DNA of 64,000 bases from Streptomyces sp. HUAS ZL42 (GCF_040782645.1 NZ_CP160403.1:4623001-4687000); one strand, 5' to 3'. Positions 38,272-48,199 are shown, numbered from the stretch's first letter. Notes: generated from the sequence alone by a model not told the origin. Translations and numbers: made by a program.

Positions 38272-38474
38272 CAAGCCCCATACCGGGCCGCAACTCTGTC
38301 TTCGACGCGCCAGCGGCCTCCACGTCCATGACCACGTGGCTGCTCGACCACGCTCAACTCCACCAGCACGCCCCCTCACTGCACGCGCCGATCAGACGCG
38401 CACAGCCAAGCCGAGGCAAGCCGTGTTAAGCATCAGGTGAAGCCGCAGTGTCAACCATCAACCGAGACAGGACA
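38272..38474. repeat. Old remnant of an IS481-type element end
   Basis: This stretch matches, with scattered changes, the right end of the IS481 copy at 38489-40752 (compare 40545-40752: CCCCATACCGGGCCGC..., GCTCGACCACGCTCAACTC, CACAGCCAAGCCGAGGCAAG, and the terminal GTCAACCATCAACCGAGACA). It is directly followed by the intact IS. It represents an earlier insertion of the same type. Confidence 0.8.
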
Positions 38475-38595
38475 GACCCACGCGACCGTGTCGAGTCTCA
38501 GTTGATGCTTGACGGGTTGGCGTCGGGTGATGCTTGACGTCTGCCCTAGACGATCAAGTGACGTAATTGCCTCCCTTCATAACCAGCGGTTCGGC

Positions 38596-38826
38596 ATGCT
38601 TGCAGGTGTGAGCGCCTTCAGCAGCGACAAGGACCTGTCCGCCACCGACGTGACGGGCAATGGTGTGGAGGTGGATGTCGCTACCAACCTCCTCAACGGC
38701 ACCGTCCGGCTGTCGCTGCTGTGGACGCAGGAAATCCATCTGACCCCCGATGATGCGGAACAGGTGGCCTTTGCTCTGCTGCGGGCAGCCGAACGGGGCC
38801 GTGGGCTGGGGCCCGCGCCAGCGTGA
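38596..38826 (+). CDS. Small ORF carried inside the IS481 element
   Basis: 76 aa from ATG 38596. The sequence (DLSATDVTGNGVEVDVATN, TVRLSLLWTQEIHLTPDDAEQVAFALLRAAERGRG) is acidic and strand-rich. It lies between the left terminal repeat and the 3' end of the transposase and reads in the opposite direction. IS481 elements usually carry only a transposase, so this may be a passenger gene. No homologue recognised. Confidence 0.4.
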   Translation: MLAGVSAFSSDKDLSATDVTGNGVEVDVATNLLNGTVRLSLLWTQEIHLTPDDAEQVAFALLRAAERGRGLGPAPA

Positions 38827-38846
38827 GGAGTCCGCCCGTCTGGTCA

Positions 38847-40648
38847 TCACACGACCTTGCGGCGATGGTGCTCACCGGACTTCTGCACCACCAGGTCTTT
38901 GCGCGTGGTGCGGGGAACGGTGGTGATCAGGGCCTCGCCCTGGAAGATGCGGACCACGTCTTCGCCCAGGTGGACGGTGACGACCTGGTGGGCATAGCCA
39001 CGGCCGAGCTGGATGCGCTGTCCGGCGACTATGAAGCCGTCGACACTGCTGACCGTCCGCTCGGCGATCTGCTCACCGGGCGGAGGCAGCAATGGTGACG
39101 GCCCGGCCGGACGGGCTCCTTGCAGACGGCCGCAGGCGGAGGCCGGCAGCGGGCTGGGCAAGGTGGCCTGCAGGACACGCTGCTCGTTCAGGACCTGGAG
39201 GACTCTGCCGTCCAGCCGCAGGGTGACCCGCTGCCCGGCGAACGGCCAGCCGATCAGCACCTTGTCGCCGCCCAGGCCGACGTAGCCGACCGCGTTGACT
39301 GTGCGGTCCACCTCCACCGCCCCACTCGTGTCCTTTGCTGGGCCGGGGTCGTCCGCCCATGACGCGGCGGGACGAGCGCCGCCGCCCGCCAGCAGGGCTT
39401 TGAGGTCCCGGCCGGACAGCTTCGAGGGCAGGGTTTTGTGCCGGCCGCCGCCGATGAGCACGTGCAGCCGGTTCACGTCGACCCGCAAGGTCACCGTGAT
39501 GCCGGCCAGGGCCGGGCCGAACCAGATCTGCTGCCCGCGCAGGCTCAGGTTCCCCGACGCGGGAACCACCCGTTCCAGCTCGATCGCACCAACCTCCCCC
39601 TCCGCCATCGGCCAGACCATGGCGACCGGCTCGGGCGGAGGCTGCTCAGGCGGCGCTGGTGTCGGCGGCGTGAGCAGATCGAGGCGGGCGGGCAGGACCA
39701 CCGGCAGCGCATTCTGCTCGGACCGCGGCTTGGGCACGAACCTGCTGGCCGGGACCGCCATGTCCAGGGCTTGATGCGGCCGCATCCGGTTGTAGTCCTC
39801 CAACCAGCCGTCCACCGCCGCCTGCGCGGCCACGACATCGGCGAACGGGTCGCAGTCATCAAGGAGTTCACGTCGCAACGTCTGATGGAACCGCTCGATC
39901 TTCCCCGTGGTGGTCGGAGACTGCGGCCGGGTGAGCCGGTGGGCTATGCCGTTCTCCCGGCAGATCCGGTCGAACATCGTCTCTCCCGGCTTGCCGGATC
40001 CGAACCGGGCGGTGAACTGCTTGCCGTTGTCCGTCAGCACCTCTTCGGGCACTCCGAACCGCATCAGCGCTTCCCCGAAGGCCAGACACACCGCTCGGCC
40101 AGTGGCTCGCTGCACCACCTTCGCGATCACCACGAACCGCGAGTGGTCGTCGATGCCAGTGACCATCTTGCACTCGCCGCCACCGGCCAGCAGCACGCCG
40201 CCGACGATGTCCATCTGCCACAGCTCCATCGCCGCCGACCGCTCCCACCTGCGGTAATCCGACCGGCGTCGCCTGCGCACCCCCGGCTCGATGAGCCCGT
40301 TGCGCACCAGCACCCGATAGACCGTCGCCCGCGAAGGCACCGGGGACAAACCCCGACGCTCCAGCTCGTGCACCAACCGACGCGGACCCCAGCCGGGATG
40401 CCGACGCCGAAGCTCACACACCACCGCCTCCACCTCCCCGGCGATCCGGTGCGGACACGAGGCCGGCCGAGCGACCGATCCGCCAACCCCGCCAGACCCG
40501 ACTGCTCGTACTTGCGCACCCAGGAATGCACCGACTGCCGTGACACCCCATACCGGGCCGCGACCTGAGTGACCGGAACCCCCGCGGCGACCTCCATGAC
40601 CGCGTGATACCGCTGCTCGACCACGCTCAACTCCACCAGCACGGCCAC
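38847..40648 (-). pseudogene. IS481 transposase with a frameshift near residue 60
   Basis: GTG 40648 begins MAVLVELSVVEQRYHAVMEV and continues with the HTH (TQVAARYGVSRQSVHSWVRKYE) to GLADRS near 40470. A one-base loss there shifts to a second frame that holds the DDE core: MELWQMDIVGG (first Asp), VLTDNGKQFTARF (second) and KIERFHQTLRREL (Glu), then a long C-terminal beta-rich extension with three internal repeats. The reading frame after the shift runs to 38847. Translation of the complete enzyme needs either correction of the indel or ribosomal frameshifting. Confidence 0.75.
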
Positions 40649-40752
40649 GGCCCTCCCTGCACGCGCCGATCAGACGCGCACAGCCAAGCCGAGGCAAGCG
40701 GTGTCAAGCATCAGGTGAAGCCACAACGTCAAGCATCAACCGAGACAAGACA

Positions 40753-41284
40753 AGACCCACGCGACCGACTGAGTAACAACCTTCTCTACGGGTTCAAGGC
40801 CCGCGCACGGCGCGGGCGCGCGCCGCCTCTGCGGCGCGGCCTGCCTCCTAATGGCGCGGTAAGACGATGGGCTTCTCATGCCGAGCGTCTTGGGCGGGTC
40901 TGTATGTGGTGATCCGTAATCGCTCCTGAGGCCTGACCTCTCAAGACAGAGTCGGCCCCCACGTGCCTGCTCGCCCATGTGCAGCATCGCGGGGGTGGCG
41001 GGGCCGGTCCGCGCTCATGCCTTCGTCCCGCGCGGACCGGCACCGCCACCCCCGCTCGCACACAAGCAGCGGCATCGTTGGCTCTCGTGGTCCAAGCCGC
41101 CGCCAGGGAACACCTCTCACCGCTCGGCGAACGCCCCAGTTCCGCAGCTGACCGAGACCCCTGACGGCCGCTGGGATTGCGAACGGCTAATCGGATGACG
41201 GGCCCGTGAGCCCTGCCATTAGGGAGACGCGCAACCCCGCCACGGCGACCACCACACCACCGGCACCCACCCAAGGACACCCCT
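40753..41284. other. Non-coding DNA between IS481 and the IS110 transposase, with a 26-bp hairpin
   Basis: No gene. A striking inverted repeat lies at 40989-41055: 26 bp with one mismatch (left arm GCGGGGGTGGCGGGGCCGGT...), loop of 15 bases. The 230 bases between the hairpin and the IS110 start at 41285 are the probable left end of the IS110 element, where elements of this group encode a bridge RNA. Confidence 0.55.
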
Positions 41285-42505
41285 ATGACCAGCGTGTTCT
41301 GCGGCATCGACTGGGCCACCGACCACCACGACATCGCACTGCTCGACGAGGCCGGCACCCTCCTGGACAAGCTCCGCATCGACGACACCCCAGCCGGCCT
41401 GAGCCAGCTCCTTCAGCTGCTGGCCCAACACGGCGACAGCCCAGACAACCCGATCCCCGTCGCCATCGAGACCTCTCACGGCCTCCTGGTCGCCTGCTTA
41501 CGCACCACCAGCAGACCCATCTACGTGATCAACCCGCTCACCGCCGCCCGCTACCGCGACCGCTACGCCCTCAGCCGCAAGAAGTCCGACCACCTCGACG
41601 CCAAGGTCCTGGCCCACATCCTGCGCACCGACCCCGCAGAACACCGCCCTCTGCCCGCAGACAGCCACCTTGCCCAGGCCGTCGCCGTCCTGGCCCGAGC
41701 CCAGCAGGACGCCGTCTGGGACCGCGTCCAGACCGGCAACCGCCTCCGCTCCCACCTGCGCCAGTACTTCCCCGGCTTCCTCACCGTCTTCAAGCACTTC
41801 CGCGAAGGCCTCGCCTCACCCGTCACCCGCACCCTGCTCGCCGCGGCCCCCACGCCCACCCAGGCCGCCCAGCTCACCCGCCCCCAACTGCGAGCCATCC
41901 TCAAAAAGGCCGGCCGCCAACGCGAGATCACCGGCGAAGTCGAACGCCTCCACACCTTGCTGCGCGAACCCCAGATGCAGCAACCGCCCCTGGTCGAGCA
42001 GGCCATGGGCACCAAAGCCCTTGCTCTGCTGCGGCAGTTCGACGCCGCCTGCACCAGCGCCGACGAGCTCGAAGCCGCCACCACAGCCGCCTTCACCACC
42101 CACCCAGACGCCGAAATCATCACCAGCTTCCCCGGCCTCGGCGCCCTCACCGGCGCCCGCATCCTGGCCGAACTCGGCGACGACCACACCCGTTTCCCCA
42201 CCGCCCGCGCACTTAAGGCCTACGCCGGATCAGCCCCCATCACCAGATCCTCCGGACGCAAGACCACCGTCCTGGCCCGCCACATCAAGAACCAGCGCCT
42301 CGCCTCAGCCGGCTACATCTGGGCCTTCGCCGCCCTCACCGCATCCACCGGAGCCCGAGCCCACTACGACCGCCGCCGAGCGGCCGAAGAACGACACGTC
42401 GCAGCCCAACGCAACCTCTTCAACCGCCTACTCGGCTGCCTCCACCACTGCCTCACCCACCACATCCCCTACGACGAACAGACCGCCTTCCCCGACACGG
42501 CTTGA
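41285..42505 (+). mobile_element. IS110-family element, transposase coding region
   Basis: 406 aa. N-terminal DEDD (RuvC-like) domain with the first Asp in CGIDWATDHHDIALLD, Glu in VAIETSHG, and SDHLDAKVLAHIL later; C-terminal transposase-20 domain (ITSFPGLGALTGARILAELGD, AGSAPITRSSGRK, HIKNQRLASAGYIWAF) with the Ser in 'GSAPITRS'. IS110 elements use a serine-dependent recombinase guided by a bridge RNA from a non-coding end. The ORF is uninterrupted, so it may be active. The ends of the element could not be fixed from sequence alone. Confidence 0.85.
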
Positions 42506-42896
42506 CTGATCAACCGCATCGGATGTCTGTCTTCGCCCCGGCTGGCCGCGCCAGGCGGCGCGCTGGCGAGCTGCGGGCACGTAGTGGGAGACACCCTCCG
42601 TGGCTGGGGCGGTCGGTTCCATGGCTTTAGGCAGCCACTTTGGCGCGAGCCTCGAAGATCATGGCCCCCACGTCGCGCTTTACCGGGCAGGTCCACAGAC
42701 TGCCCGACGCGCCGGAAGCTTACGGGGCCATGATCACTCACGCCAAGGCAGCTCCAGCCCAAAGCCGCTCCGCCGACCTCGTTCATACGTTTGGGCCGTT
42801 CGACCCCTTTCCAGGCGACGAGTGGCCTGGCAGTGTGAACAGGATTCTGGGTTCTCATCACTCGAAATCGATCAACATGGGCCGGGGGGAGGGACG
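42506..42896. other. No supported gene downstream of the IS110 transposase
   Basis: The only overlapping frames are without ribosome sites. The right end of IS110 should lie here. One stretch (42630-42790) reads weakly like the tail of a broken gene, but I cannot name it. Confidence 0.4.
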
Positions 42897-43637
42897 ATGG
42901 TCTCCGATAAACCGAGATCCTCCTACGGTGGTTCCAAAGAACCTAAACGCGAGCGTCCTATCGAGGGTACGGGGAGCGTCCAAGCGTTCTACATAAAGGG
43001 GGATAAGTTTTCAACTCGGATATCCGATTCCAGCAATCTGGGAATACTCCTCTCGGAATCCGCGCACCCCGAGGACTCCAGAGAGCGTTCCAACGAGTAT
43101 GAGGAAAAGCCCATCCAGCGCGAGAATCGCGAACAAGGACCCGAGGGACGTGGTGAAGTCCGTCAAGAACAACTTGCGGTCGCCCGCGAGCACGCGGAGC
43201 GCGCGAAGGCGTCCCTCTCTGAGATGCGTAAGTGTATGGACGAGAACCCTGCGGCCTGGGAGGAGCTGGCACGGGAACCGGGTATGTCTCAGCAGTTCAT
43301 CCCGCAGCTCAAGAGTTCCACGGACGATATCATGAGGGACATCGAACGCATAACCGGTGATGGATACGCGCCCACACCGCAAGATGGCCTCATCATGGTG
43401 ACGACGGTGACCGCCGTGCGGGGAGACGTGGACACGGCGCAGCGAGTGGCCGCCGAATCGGGCAAGCCCCGGATTGCCAAGATAGTTGCGAAGATTAGGG
43501 CTCTCCTTGATCGGGCGGCGGAGTGGATCCAAAGTCTGATATCTCGACTGCTCACACCAAAGGAGTGGACAATCTCTGGAGGGATAACTTTCGCAGGCAT
43601 GGCCAACGCCAGCATTTCGATCACGTTCGGAGAGTAA
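42897..43637 (+). CDS. Hypothetical coiled-coil protein
   Basis: 246 aa from ATG 42897, which has GGGAGGGACG upstream. The N-terminus is hydrophilic, the middle is a charged helical segment (REVRQEQLAVAREHAERAKASLSEMRKCM), and the C-terminus holds an amphipathic helix (AKIVAKIRALLDRAAEWIQSLISRLL) followed by a short beta end (EWTISGGITFAGMANASISITFGE). It could be a small membrane-active or effector protein. No homologue recognised; lower GC than the core. Confidence 0.5.
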   Translation: MVSDKPRSSYGGSKEPKRERPIEGTGSVQAFYIKGDKFSTRISDSSNLGILLSESAHPEDSRERSNEYEEKPIQRENREQGPEGRGEVRQEQLAVAREHAERAKASLSEMRKCMDENPAAWEELAREPGMSQQFIPQLKSSTDDIMRDIERITGDGYAPTPQDGLIMVTTVTAVRGDVDTAQRVAAESGKPRIAKIVAKIRALLDRAAEWIQSLISRLLTPKEWTISGGITFAGMANASISITFGE

Positions 43638-43879
43638 TTCGTCGCCCTCGGTCGACATCCGATGCGTGGACTACACGCCTCCCCGAATTAGTACCTTGCT
43701 TGGCCATGCATCGACAGGGCGGTCTTCTCCTCAAAACACGGGTGTTGCTTGCCCCGTTGGGACGTCGTGGACCATCCGCGGACAGGCCCCACTCAACCAC
43801 TCGCACACCTGGCCCTGACCAGCGACGTTTCCTGGGCCCGAAGCGGCCTCCGGAGCCGTGTGCCCGGACTGCTGCAGGG

Positions 43880-44728
43880 TTAGGGGTTCCCCGTAGGTTC
43901 ACCGCCGGAAGCCGCTACGGGCGATGGCCAAGCTCGAGCAACGCGCCCCCACGTCTCATTTGGCATGTAATCAGTGATCTTCAGGGCTGACATCCAAGCC
44001 GTCACGAAGTGCATATTCAAGTGAGCAACAAGGGGCATCAGCATCTCCTGGGGTGTCGCTTCAATTGCAACAAGACCCGCCTTCGGTTCGGGAGAAACGT
44101 CAACATTATCGTTATGCGGACAGCACCAGTTAACGAAGCCCTTATTCAATACCCAGACACTATCGACCCGCAACTCGGGAGGCCGAGTCTCGGAAATATC
44201 TCTCAGCGCTTCAGCCAAGCTATCAATATTCGCTCCATCGTAGGCAAATATGATGCCTACTGTTGGCACGTAATGCCACGACCTACCATAGACCCATCGC
44301 GTCTGGCCAACCTTATCCCAGTGATAAGCCGTCTTCGGGAAGGCCTTTAGCCGCGCAATTTTCTCGCAAGCCGAGCGCAGCTCTTCACGGTCCAAGAACG
44401 ACTTGACTTCGATCACCCCGTAGAGGCATTCGACAGGGACGATTCGATAATCCTCTTCATCCCAAAACGGGGGCGTACTGGGATCCATTATGAGAATGTC
44501 ACATTGTCCGGACACTTCTCCATTCGTAGCAACTACCTCGCCACTGTGTTCTGCAATAACTGTGCGAGGCAGGTACTTCCGCAGAAAGGTACTCAAGAGT
44601 TGAGCTTCCCGGACGGTTCCCTTTGAACCTCGATGCTTAGCAATGCCACTTGCTTTAAAGTCAGCCAACATCCTGTCGGCAACGGACGCGAGGATCTTTG
44701 CGAGCGCGGAAGGCGGAGGATCAGACAC
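43880..44728 (-). CDS. DUF6602-type putative nuclease
   Basis: 282 aa. The core has the order expected of a PD-(D/E)XK nuclease fold: HSGEVVATNGEVSGQCDILIMD (Asp in strand), YRIVPVECLYGVIEVKSFLD (Glu-x-Lys) then helices. It resembles DUF6602 proteins. GC content around 44.0-44.6 kb is clearly below the surrounding genome, indicating recent transfer. Proteins of this fold occur in defence systems and restriction modules, but no partner methyltransferase is present. Confidence 0.6.
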   Translation of the reverse strand: MSDPPPSALAKILASVADRMLADFKASGIAKHRGSKGTVREAQLLSTFLRKYLPRTVIAEHSGEVVATNGEVSGQCDILIMDPSTPPFWDEEDYRIVPVECLYGVIEVKSFLDREELRSACEKIARLKAFPKTAYHWDKVGQTRWVYGRSWHYVPTVGIIFAYDGANIDSLAEALRDISETRPPELRVDSVWVLNKGFVNWCCPHNDNVDVSPEPKAGLVAIEATPQEMLMPLVAHLNMHFVTAWMSALKITDYMPNETWGRVARAWPSPVAASGGEPTGNP

Positions 44729-44795
44729 GGCAACAGTGTGCCATCAAGACGGGGCGGCCCCTGTACATGCGAAGGCGCCCTCCCGGGCCTTCCTC

Positions 44796-44890
44796 GGGCC
44801 GTGGAAGGGCGCTCAACGATGACCAACGCCGACAACTGCCGACAGCTCGATAGCAGGTCAAGACGTTGATCGCTAAGGCGGCCGCAGGTC
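44796..44890. repeat. Attachment-scar-like repeat, family 1, copy A
   Basis: Contains GGGCCGTGG, then GCTCAACGATGACCAACGCC and CGCAGGTCACGGCC. The GATGACCAACGC..GACAA..CCGAC block and the CGCAGGTC end are nearly the same as in copy D. Probably the arm region of a lost integrase attachment site. Confidence 0.5.
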
Positions 44891-45031
44891 ACGGCCAGCA
44901 GTGATCAGTTGTGGCTGCTCTGAGACAGAGGCGCCTGCGGCCGTGCAGTGGCCGGATCGCTCCCTTGTGAGCTCTTCGTGTGCGTGTCACACAGTTGAAA
45001 GGCGGGGTGATCTGGGGGAGGGGGACGCTGC

Positions 45032-45658
45032 ATGTCCGTGTTTGGTGGCGATCCGGGCGCGCCGTCGGCCTGGGCGGTCGAGCGGTTCGGGCAGCAGGCC
45101 GGCAGACTCGCGGCCGCGGTTCCGATGCAACTGGCCAAGGCTCATGCGACAGCTCACGCCGCGCACCTCGCAGCTGGGCTGAAGAAGCGAAGCCCGTACG
45201 GTGTCACCCTGGCGGAGGCCGTGCGCGAGGGCCTGGCGGACCTGGCGCGCGAGCTGGACGAGTCCGTGCGGGAAGTACTGGGGTACGAGTACGCCGTGAT
45301 CAACGATCACGCTCTCTTCCCCTTCAAGTACGCAGACAAGCCGAGGCCGCTCGATCGTGCTCGGTTGCCCGCCAAGGCTTCCTACACGCGACGCCGGATG
45401 TTCCGGGCGCACGGGCCGAAGGCACGGCCCGCGTTGTTCGACCTCGACGACGACCTGACAACAGAGGAGTACCTACAGCTCCACGAAGCCTTCGAGGAGC
45501 TGGGGGCCTCGACGCAACTCGTGTGCCTGTTCTTCACGGCCGACGTCGAGAGCGGCATCCACGCCATCTACTGGGGGCAAGCCCACCTCGAACCCGACCG
45601 CACCTTCGACTGGCTCCACAGCGAACAGCTCCCAGTCGCTACCCAACCGCTTGAGTGA
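45032..45658 (+). CDS. Hypothetical cargo protein
   Basis: 208 aa. ATG 45032 follows GGGGGAGGGGGACGCTGC. Alternating helical segments (WAVERFGQQAGRLAAAVPMQLAKAH, LADLARELDESVREVLGYEYAVIND), a Lys-rich middle and an acidic C-terminal half (LFDLDDDLTTEEYLQLHEAFEELGAS). No domain recognised. It lies between repeats A and B. Confidence 0.5.
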   Translation: MSVFGGDPGAPSAWAVERFGQQAGRLAAAVPMQLAKAHATAHAAHLAAGLKKRSPYGVTLAEAVREGLADLARELDESVREVLGYEYAVINDHALFPFKYADKPRPLDRARLPAKASYTRRRMFRAHGPKARPALFDLDDDLTTEEYLQLHEAFEELGASTQLVCLFFTADVESGIHAIYWGQAHLEPDRTFDWLHSEQLPVATQPLE

Positions 45659-45708
45659 TCGGCGAGCCGTGACGGCGGCTCCGGTGCGAGGGCGAGCGGC
45701 CGATTCCT

Positions 45709-45808
45709 GGGCCGTCCCTGGGCCGTCCGCGGGCCCCCGAGGCCGACCAATGACGACCGACAGCGACAGTCGAGCTACCGCAGCGATCACTGAAACACCA
45801 GGTCAGAG
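45709..45808. repeat. Attachment-scar-like repeat, family 1, copy B
   Basis: GGGCCGTCCCTGGGCCGTCC, then GACCAATGACGACCGACAGC and CCAGGTCAGAG. The tandem GGGCCGT pair and the terminal CAGGTCAGAG recur in copies C and D. Confidence 0.5.
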
Positions 45809-45929
45809 CCGCTCGACCATACGGGTTTCCCCCAAGGGGTAGCCGTCCGGCAAGATGGGGTGTTGTCGCCAGTCGGCGCCCCCGGAAACGCCGCCGCATC
45901 GTCCGTGTCCCGTCGATAGGCTCGGCGCC

Positions 45930-46328
45930 GTGAGCAAAGACGCCCGTCTCATAGCAAACCATCGAGTCCACGTCGTACCCGCGGTCCTGGCTCTGGCCAA
46001 TCCACCCTGGCAGCGGAACGTCTGGCTCGACCCATCGGCGTTCGAGAACCTGGACCACGTCGTCCACACGCTCTTTGACGACTTCTGTGACGCCGACGAG
46101 CCCGAGCGATTCCTCGGCGTCAGCCTGAGAACTGAGGAAGAGGTCACTCTCATGCGCGAGTTGGGCGTCGCGCTCAACGCCGCAGCGGCCCAGGCGTCCA
46201 ACGACACGGACGAGGCGTATCTAAAGTCGCCCTCTTGGCCAGAGGTCGTTGCCGTCGCCGGGCGCCTCGCTCAGGTCATGGTCGCGAACGACCTGGAGGA
46301 ACTCGCTGCGCTGTACGAGTCCACCTGA
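45930..46328 (+). CDS. SCO4402-family protein
   Basis: 132 aa from GTG 45930. The pattern VLALANPPWQRNVWLD, then FDDFCDADEPERFLGVSLRTEEEVTLMRELGVAL and a YLKSPSWPEVVAVAGRLA end matches the SCO4402 family of small Streptomyces proteins of unknown function. It lies between repeats B and C. An alternative ATG at 45855 adds 25 residues without a ribosome site. Confidence 0.6.
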   Translation: MSKDARLIANHRVHVVPAVLALANPPWQRNVWLDPSAFENLDHVVHTLFDDFCDADEPERFLGVSLRTEEEVTLMRELGVALNAAAAQASNDTDEAYLKSPSWPEVVAVAGRLAQVMVANDLEELAALYEST

Positions 46329-46488
46329 GCCCCGAAACTCGACATGAGCCGCAGCATTGAGCGTCTAACTGCGCGACAAAGCGGACGGACAGCGGCGGAC
46401 ACGCACGGACACCTACGGACCATCGCAGCGGTCTGATGCGCAGTGGCCCAAGGTCTGCAGCCCGCCCCAGTTGCTTCGGGACGAAAAC

Positions 46489-46994
46489 TCAGTCATCCAT
46501 GTCTTCTGGACCGACGTCGCGGAAGACAATTCTGTAGTCACCGCTCCGAACAAGGTCATCGACGACCTCGACCATCCCGGCTATGCCTCGATCGCGGACG
46601 ATCAGTCCATCCCAGACGTAGAAGTATTTGTCGCCAAGGCATTCACCGGTCTGTCGCCAACGGTCCATGGTGCGGTGGACATTGTCCAGGGTGTAGATCG
46701 TCCCCGACCAGCGTTCCCCGTTGTCGAAGACCACCCACATGTCGACGTCATCGACCTCGTCGAGGGGTACCCCGCCATCGGGGACGAAGCAGATCTCATA
46801 GCCGTCACGTTGAACGCGGTAGAACGCCCCGTCCCACACCAGGTTGGCTCCCCACCACTTGGCCGCTCAAAGCGGATGTCAGCCCACCTGGCCGGCTCGA
46901 ACAGGCTGGCCCCCTCCACAACGGGCCAGTGCTGCGGGTCTACAGCTGCCGGCAGACGCAGGCAGAGCGATCGTAGAGCAGCGTTGCGCGCCAC
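46489..46994 (-). pseudogene. Frameshifted hypothetical gene
   Basis: The C-terminal 110 residues (VWDGAFYRVQRDGYEICFVPDGG, VDMWVVFDNGERWSGTIYT, DRGIAGMVEVVDDLVRSGDYRIVF) are continuous to 46489. The N-terminal 48 (LPAAVDPQHWPVVEGASLFEPARWADIRFERPSGG) lie in a second frame that ends near 46845. Joined, they make one globular protein of about 155 aa, so a one-base indel near 46845-46855 seems to have split it. Family unknown. Confidence 0.5.
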
Positions 46995-47029
46995 CGCATT
47001 GCGGTTTCCTGCGAAGTCAGCCCCAGCCC

Positions 47030-47110
47030 GGGCCGTCCCTGGGCCGTGCGAGGTCGCCCGACGTCGACCGACAACGACGGAAGCTCACGGCATATGAACT
47101 GGTCAGAGTC
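47030..47110. repeat. Attachment-scar-like repeat, family 1, copy C
   Basis: GGGCCGTCCCTGGGCCGTGC, then GACGTCGACCGACAACGACGG and CTGGTCAGAG. The opening 16 bases equal those of copy B. Confidence 0.5.
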
Positions 47111-47376
47111 GTGGGCTCCTTCAGCCTTGCTGGTCAGCCGGAGGGATGTTTAGTACGCCGGCTACTGATCACCCTTGGCGGCGCTTGACTCTCCCATTGA
47201 GACTGCGCCCACCTGTGCATCATGTTCCTGCTACAGCAGCTTCCTGATCCCCCTGCCACCGTGAAACCCGACAGGCCGTCAGCCACACTCGACAGAGGTG
47301 AACGAAAAGCCCACCTAGTCACGCAGGCTTCCCAGCGAGAGTGACGAGGTGGGCACGAACCTTCTGGAGGCTCAAC

Positions 47377-47589
47377 ATGAGTGTGACTCTGTCCCCGTGG
47401 GGTCTGTCAAACCCTGGTCTCAAACCGGGGGTGATCACAGTGGTCATCATCGTTGTGCTCACGTGGGGCGCAGCGGGGGAGGTGGTAAGTGCGTGCTCCG
47501 ACATCCTCGGACTGGTAGCAGTCCTCTTCGCCGGACACGTACAGCAGCGGAGTACAGCAACCACCCCGATCGTCAGCGAGCGTCGATAA
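47377..47589 (+). CDS. Small membrane protein
   Basis: 70 aa. ATG 47377 follows CTGGAGGCTCAAC. A hydrophobic segment (LKPGVITVVIIVVLTWGAAGEVVSACSDILGLVAVLFAG) gives two short or one long helix; the tail is polar. It lies between repeats C and D. Function unknown. Confidence 0.5.
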   Translation: MSVTLSPWGLSNPGLKPGVITVVIIVVLTWGAAGEVVSACSDILGLVAVLFAGHVQQRSTATTPIVSERR

Positions 47590-47679
47590 ACATCAAGGGC
47601 TGACTGATCAGGCCTGCAGACCTGAGCGACCTTCGTGCCTGTAGTTCGCATCGAGGGGCATACCTCGACACCCCCGCTC

Positions 47680-47790
47680 GGGCCGTCTGTGGGCCGTGCG
47701 GGGGTGCTCGACGATGACCAACGCTGACAACCACCGACGGCTAAGTCGCAGGTCGCAGCGCTGATCCAATATGTGGCCGCAGGTCAGAGA
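47680..47790. repeat. Attachment-scar-like repeat, family 1, copy D
   Basis: GGGCCGTCTGTGGGCCGTGC, then GCTCGACGATGACCAACGCT, GACAACCACCGACGG and CGCAGGTCAGAGACCC. The most complete copy; it resembles the stretch that follows integrase genes in tRNA-site elements. Confidence 0.55.
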
Positions 47791-47855
47791 CCCGGCCCTT
47801 CACTTCTTCGGCTACTAACCTGCTGTGCCAAGGGCTGTCCACCAGTGGAGGCACG

Positions 47856-48197
47856 ATGGAACCCGGAGAACTCGTAGCAGCTGTTCGTCGCGGAACCCCT
47901 TTGGTCGCTGCCTGCTCTGCTGTGGAACCGGCGTGGCAGGCCTGGGTCGCTGCGACTCCCGCCATCCGCGTCGAAGATCGCCCTGGCCTACGGAACGCTC
48001 AACTGGACCTAATCTGGGTCATCCGCGAATGGCACCCCCACTACATAGCCAACGATCTCTGTTGGGCGGAAGGCGACGGCATGCACACGCTCCGCCGCTC
48101 CACCTCACGAGGAGAGGATGAGCTCTGGGCGGCGCTGGCGCAGTTCGGCGGCGTCGAAGCCTTCGACTATCCCTGGCGCACCGACTACCCGGGATGA
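47856..48197 (+). CDS. Hypothetical cargo protein
   Basis: 113 aa. ATG 47856 follows GGAGGCACG. Short soluble protein with a Trp-rich middle (WQAWVAATPAIRVEDRPG, LDLIWVIREWHPHYIANDLCWAEG) and a terminal FDYPWRTDYPG. No domain recognised. It lies between copy D and repeat F, the attachment-type stretch before the tRNA-Ser fragment. Confidence 0.5.
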   Translation: MEPGELVAAVRRGTPLVAACSAVEPAWQAWVAATPAIRVEDRPGLRNAQLDLIWVIREWHPHYIANDLCWAEGDGMHTLRRSTSRGEDELWAALAQFGGVEAFDYPWRTDYPG

Positions 48198-48199
48198 CC

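Larger units (their letters stand above)
38489..40752. mobile_element. IS481-family insertion sequence
   Basis: 2264 bp. Imperfect 26-bp terminal inverted repeats (left TGTCGAGTCTCAGTTGATGC, right complement TGTCTTGTCTCGGTTGATGC; 23/26 identical) are flanked by the direct repeat AGACCCACGCGACCG (38474-38488 and 40753-40767), probably the target duplication. It encodes a frameshifted DDE transposase (minus) and one small plus-strand ORF. An older end of the same type abuts its left side. Confidence 0.85.

Noticed and set aside
47134..47322. 62-codon minus-strand frame
   Set aside because: No ribosome site, and biased composition; treated as noise between repeat C and the small membrane gene.
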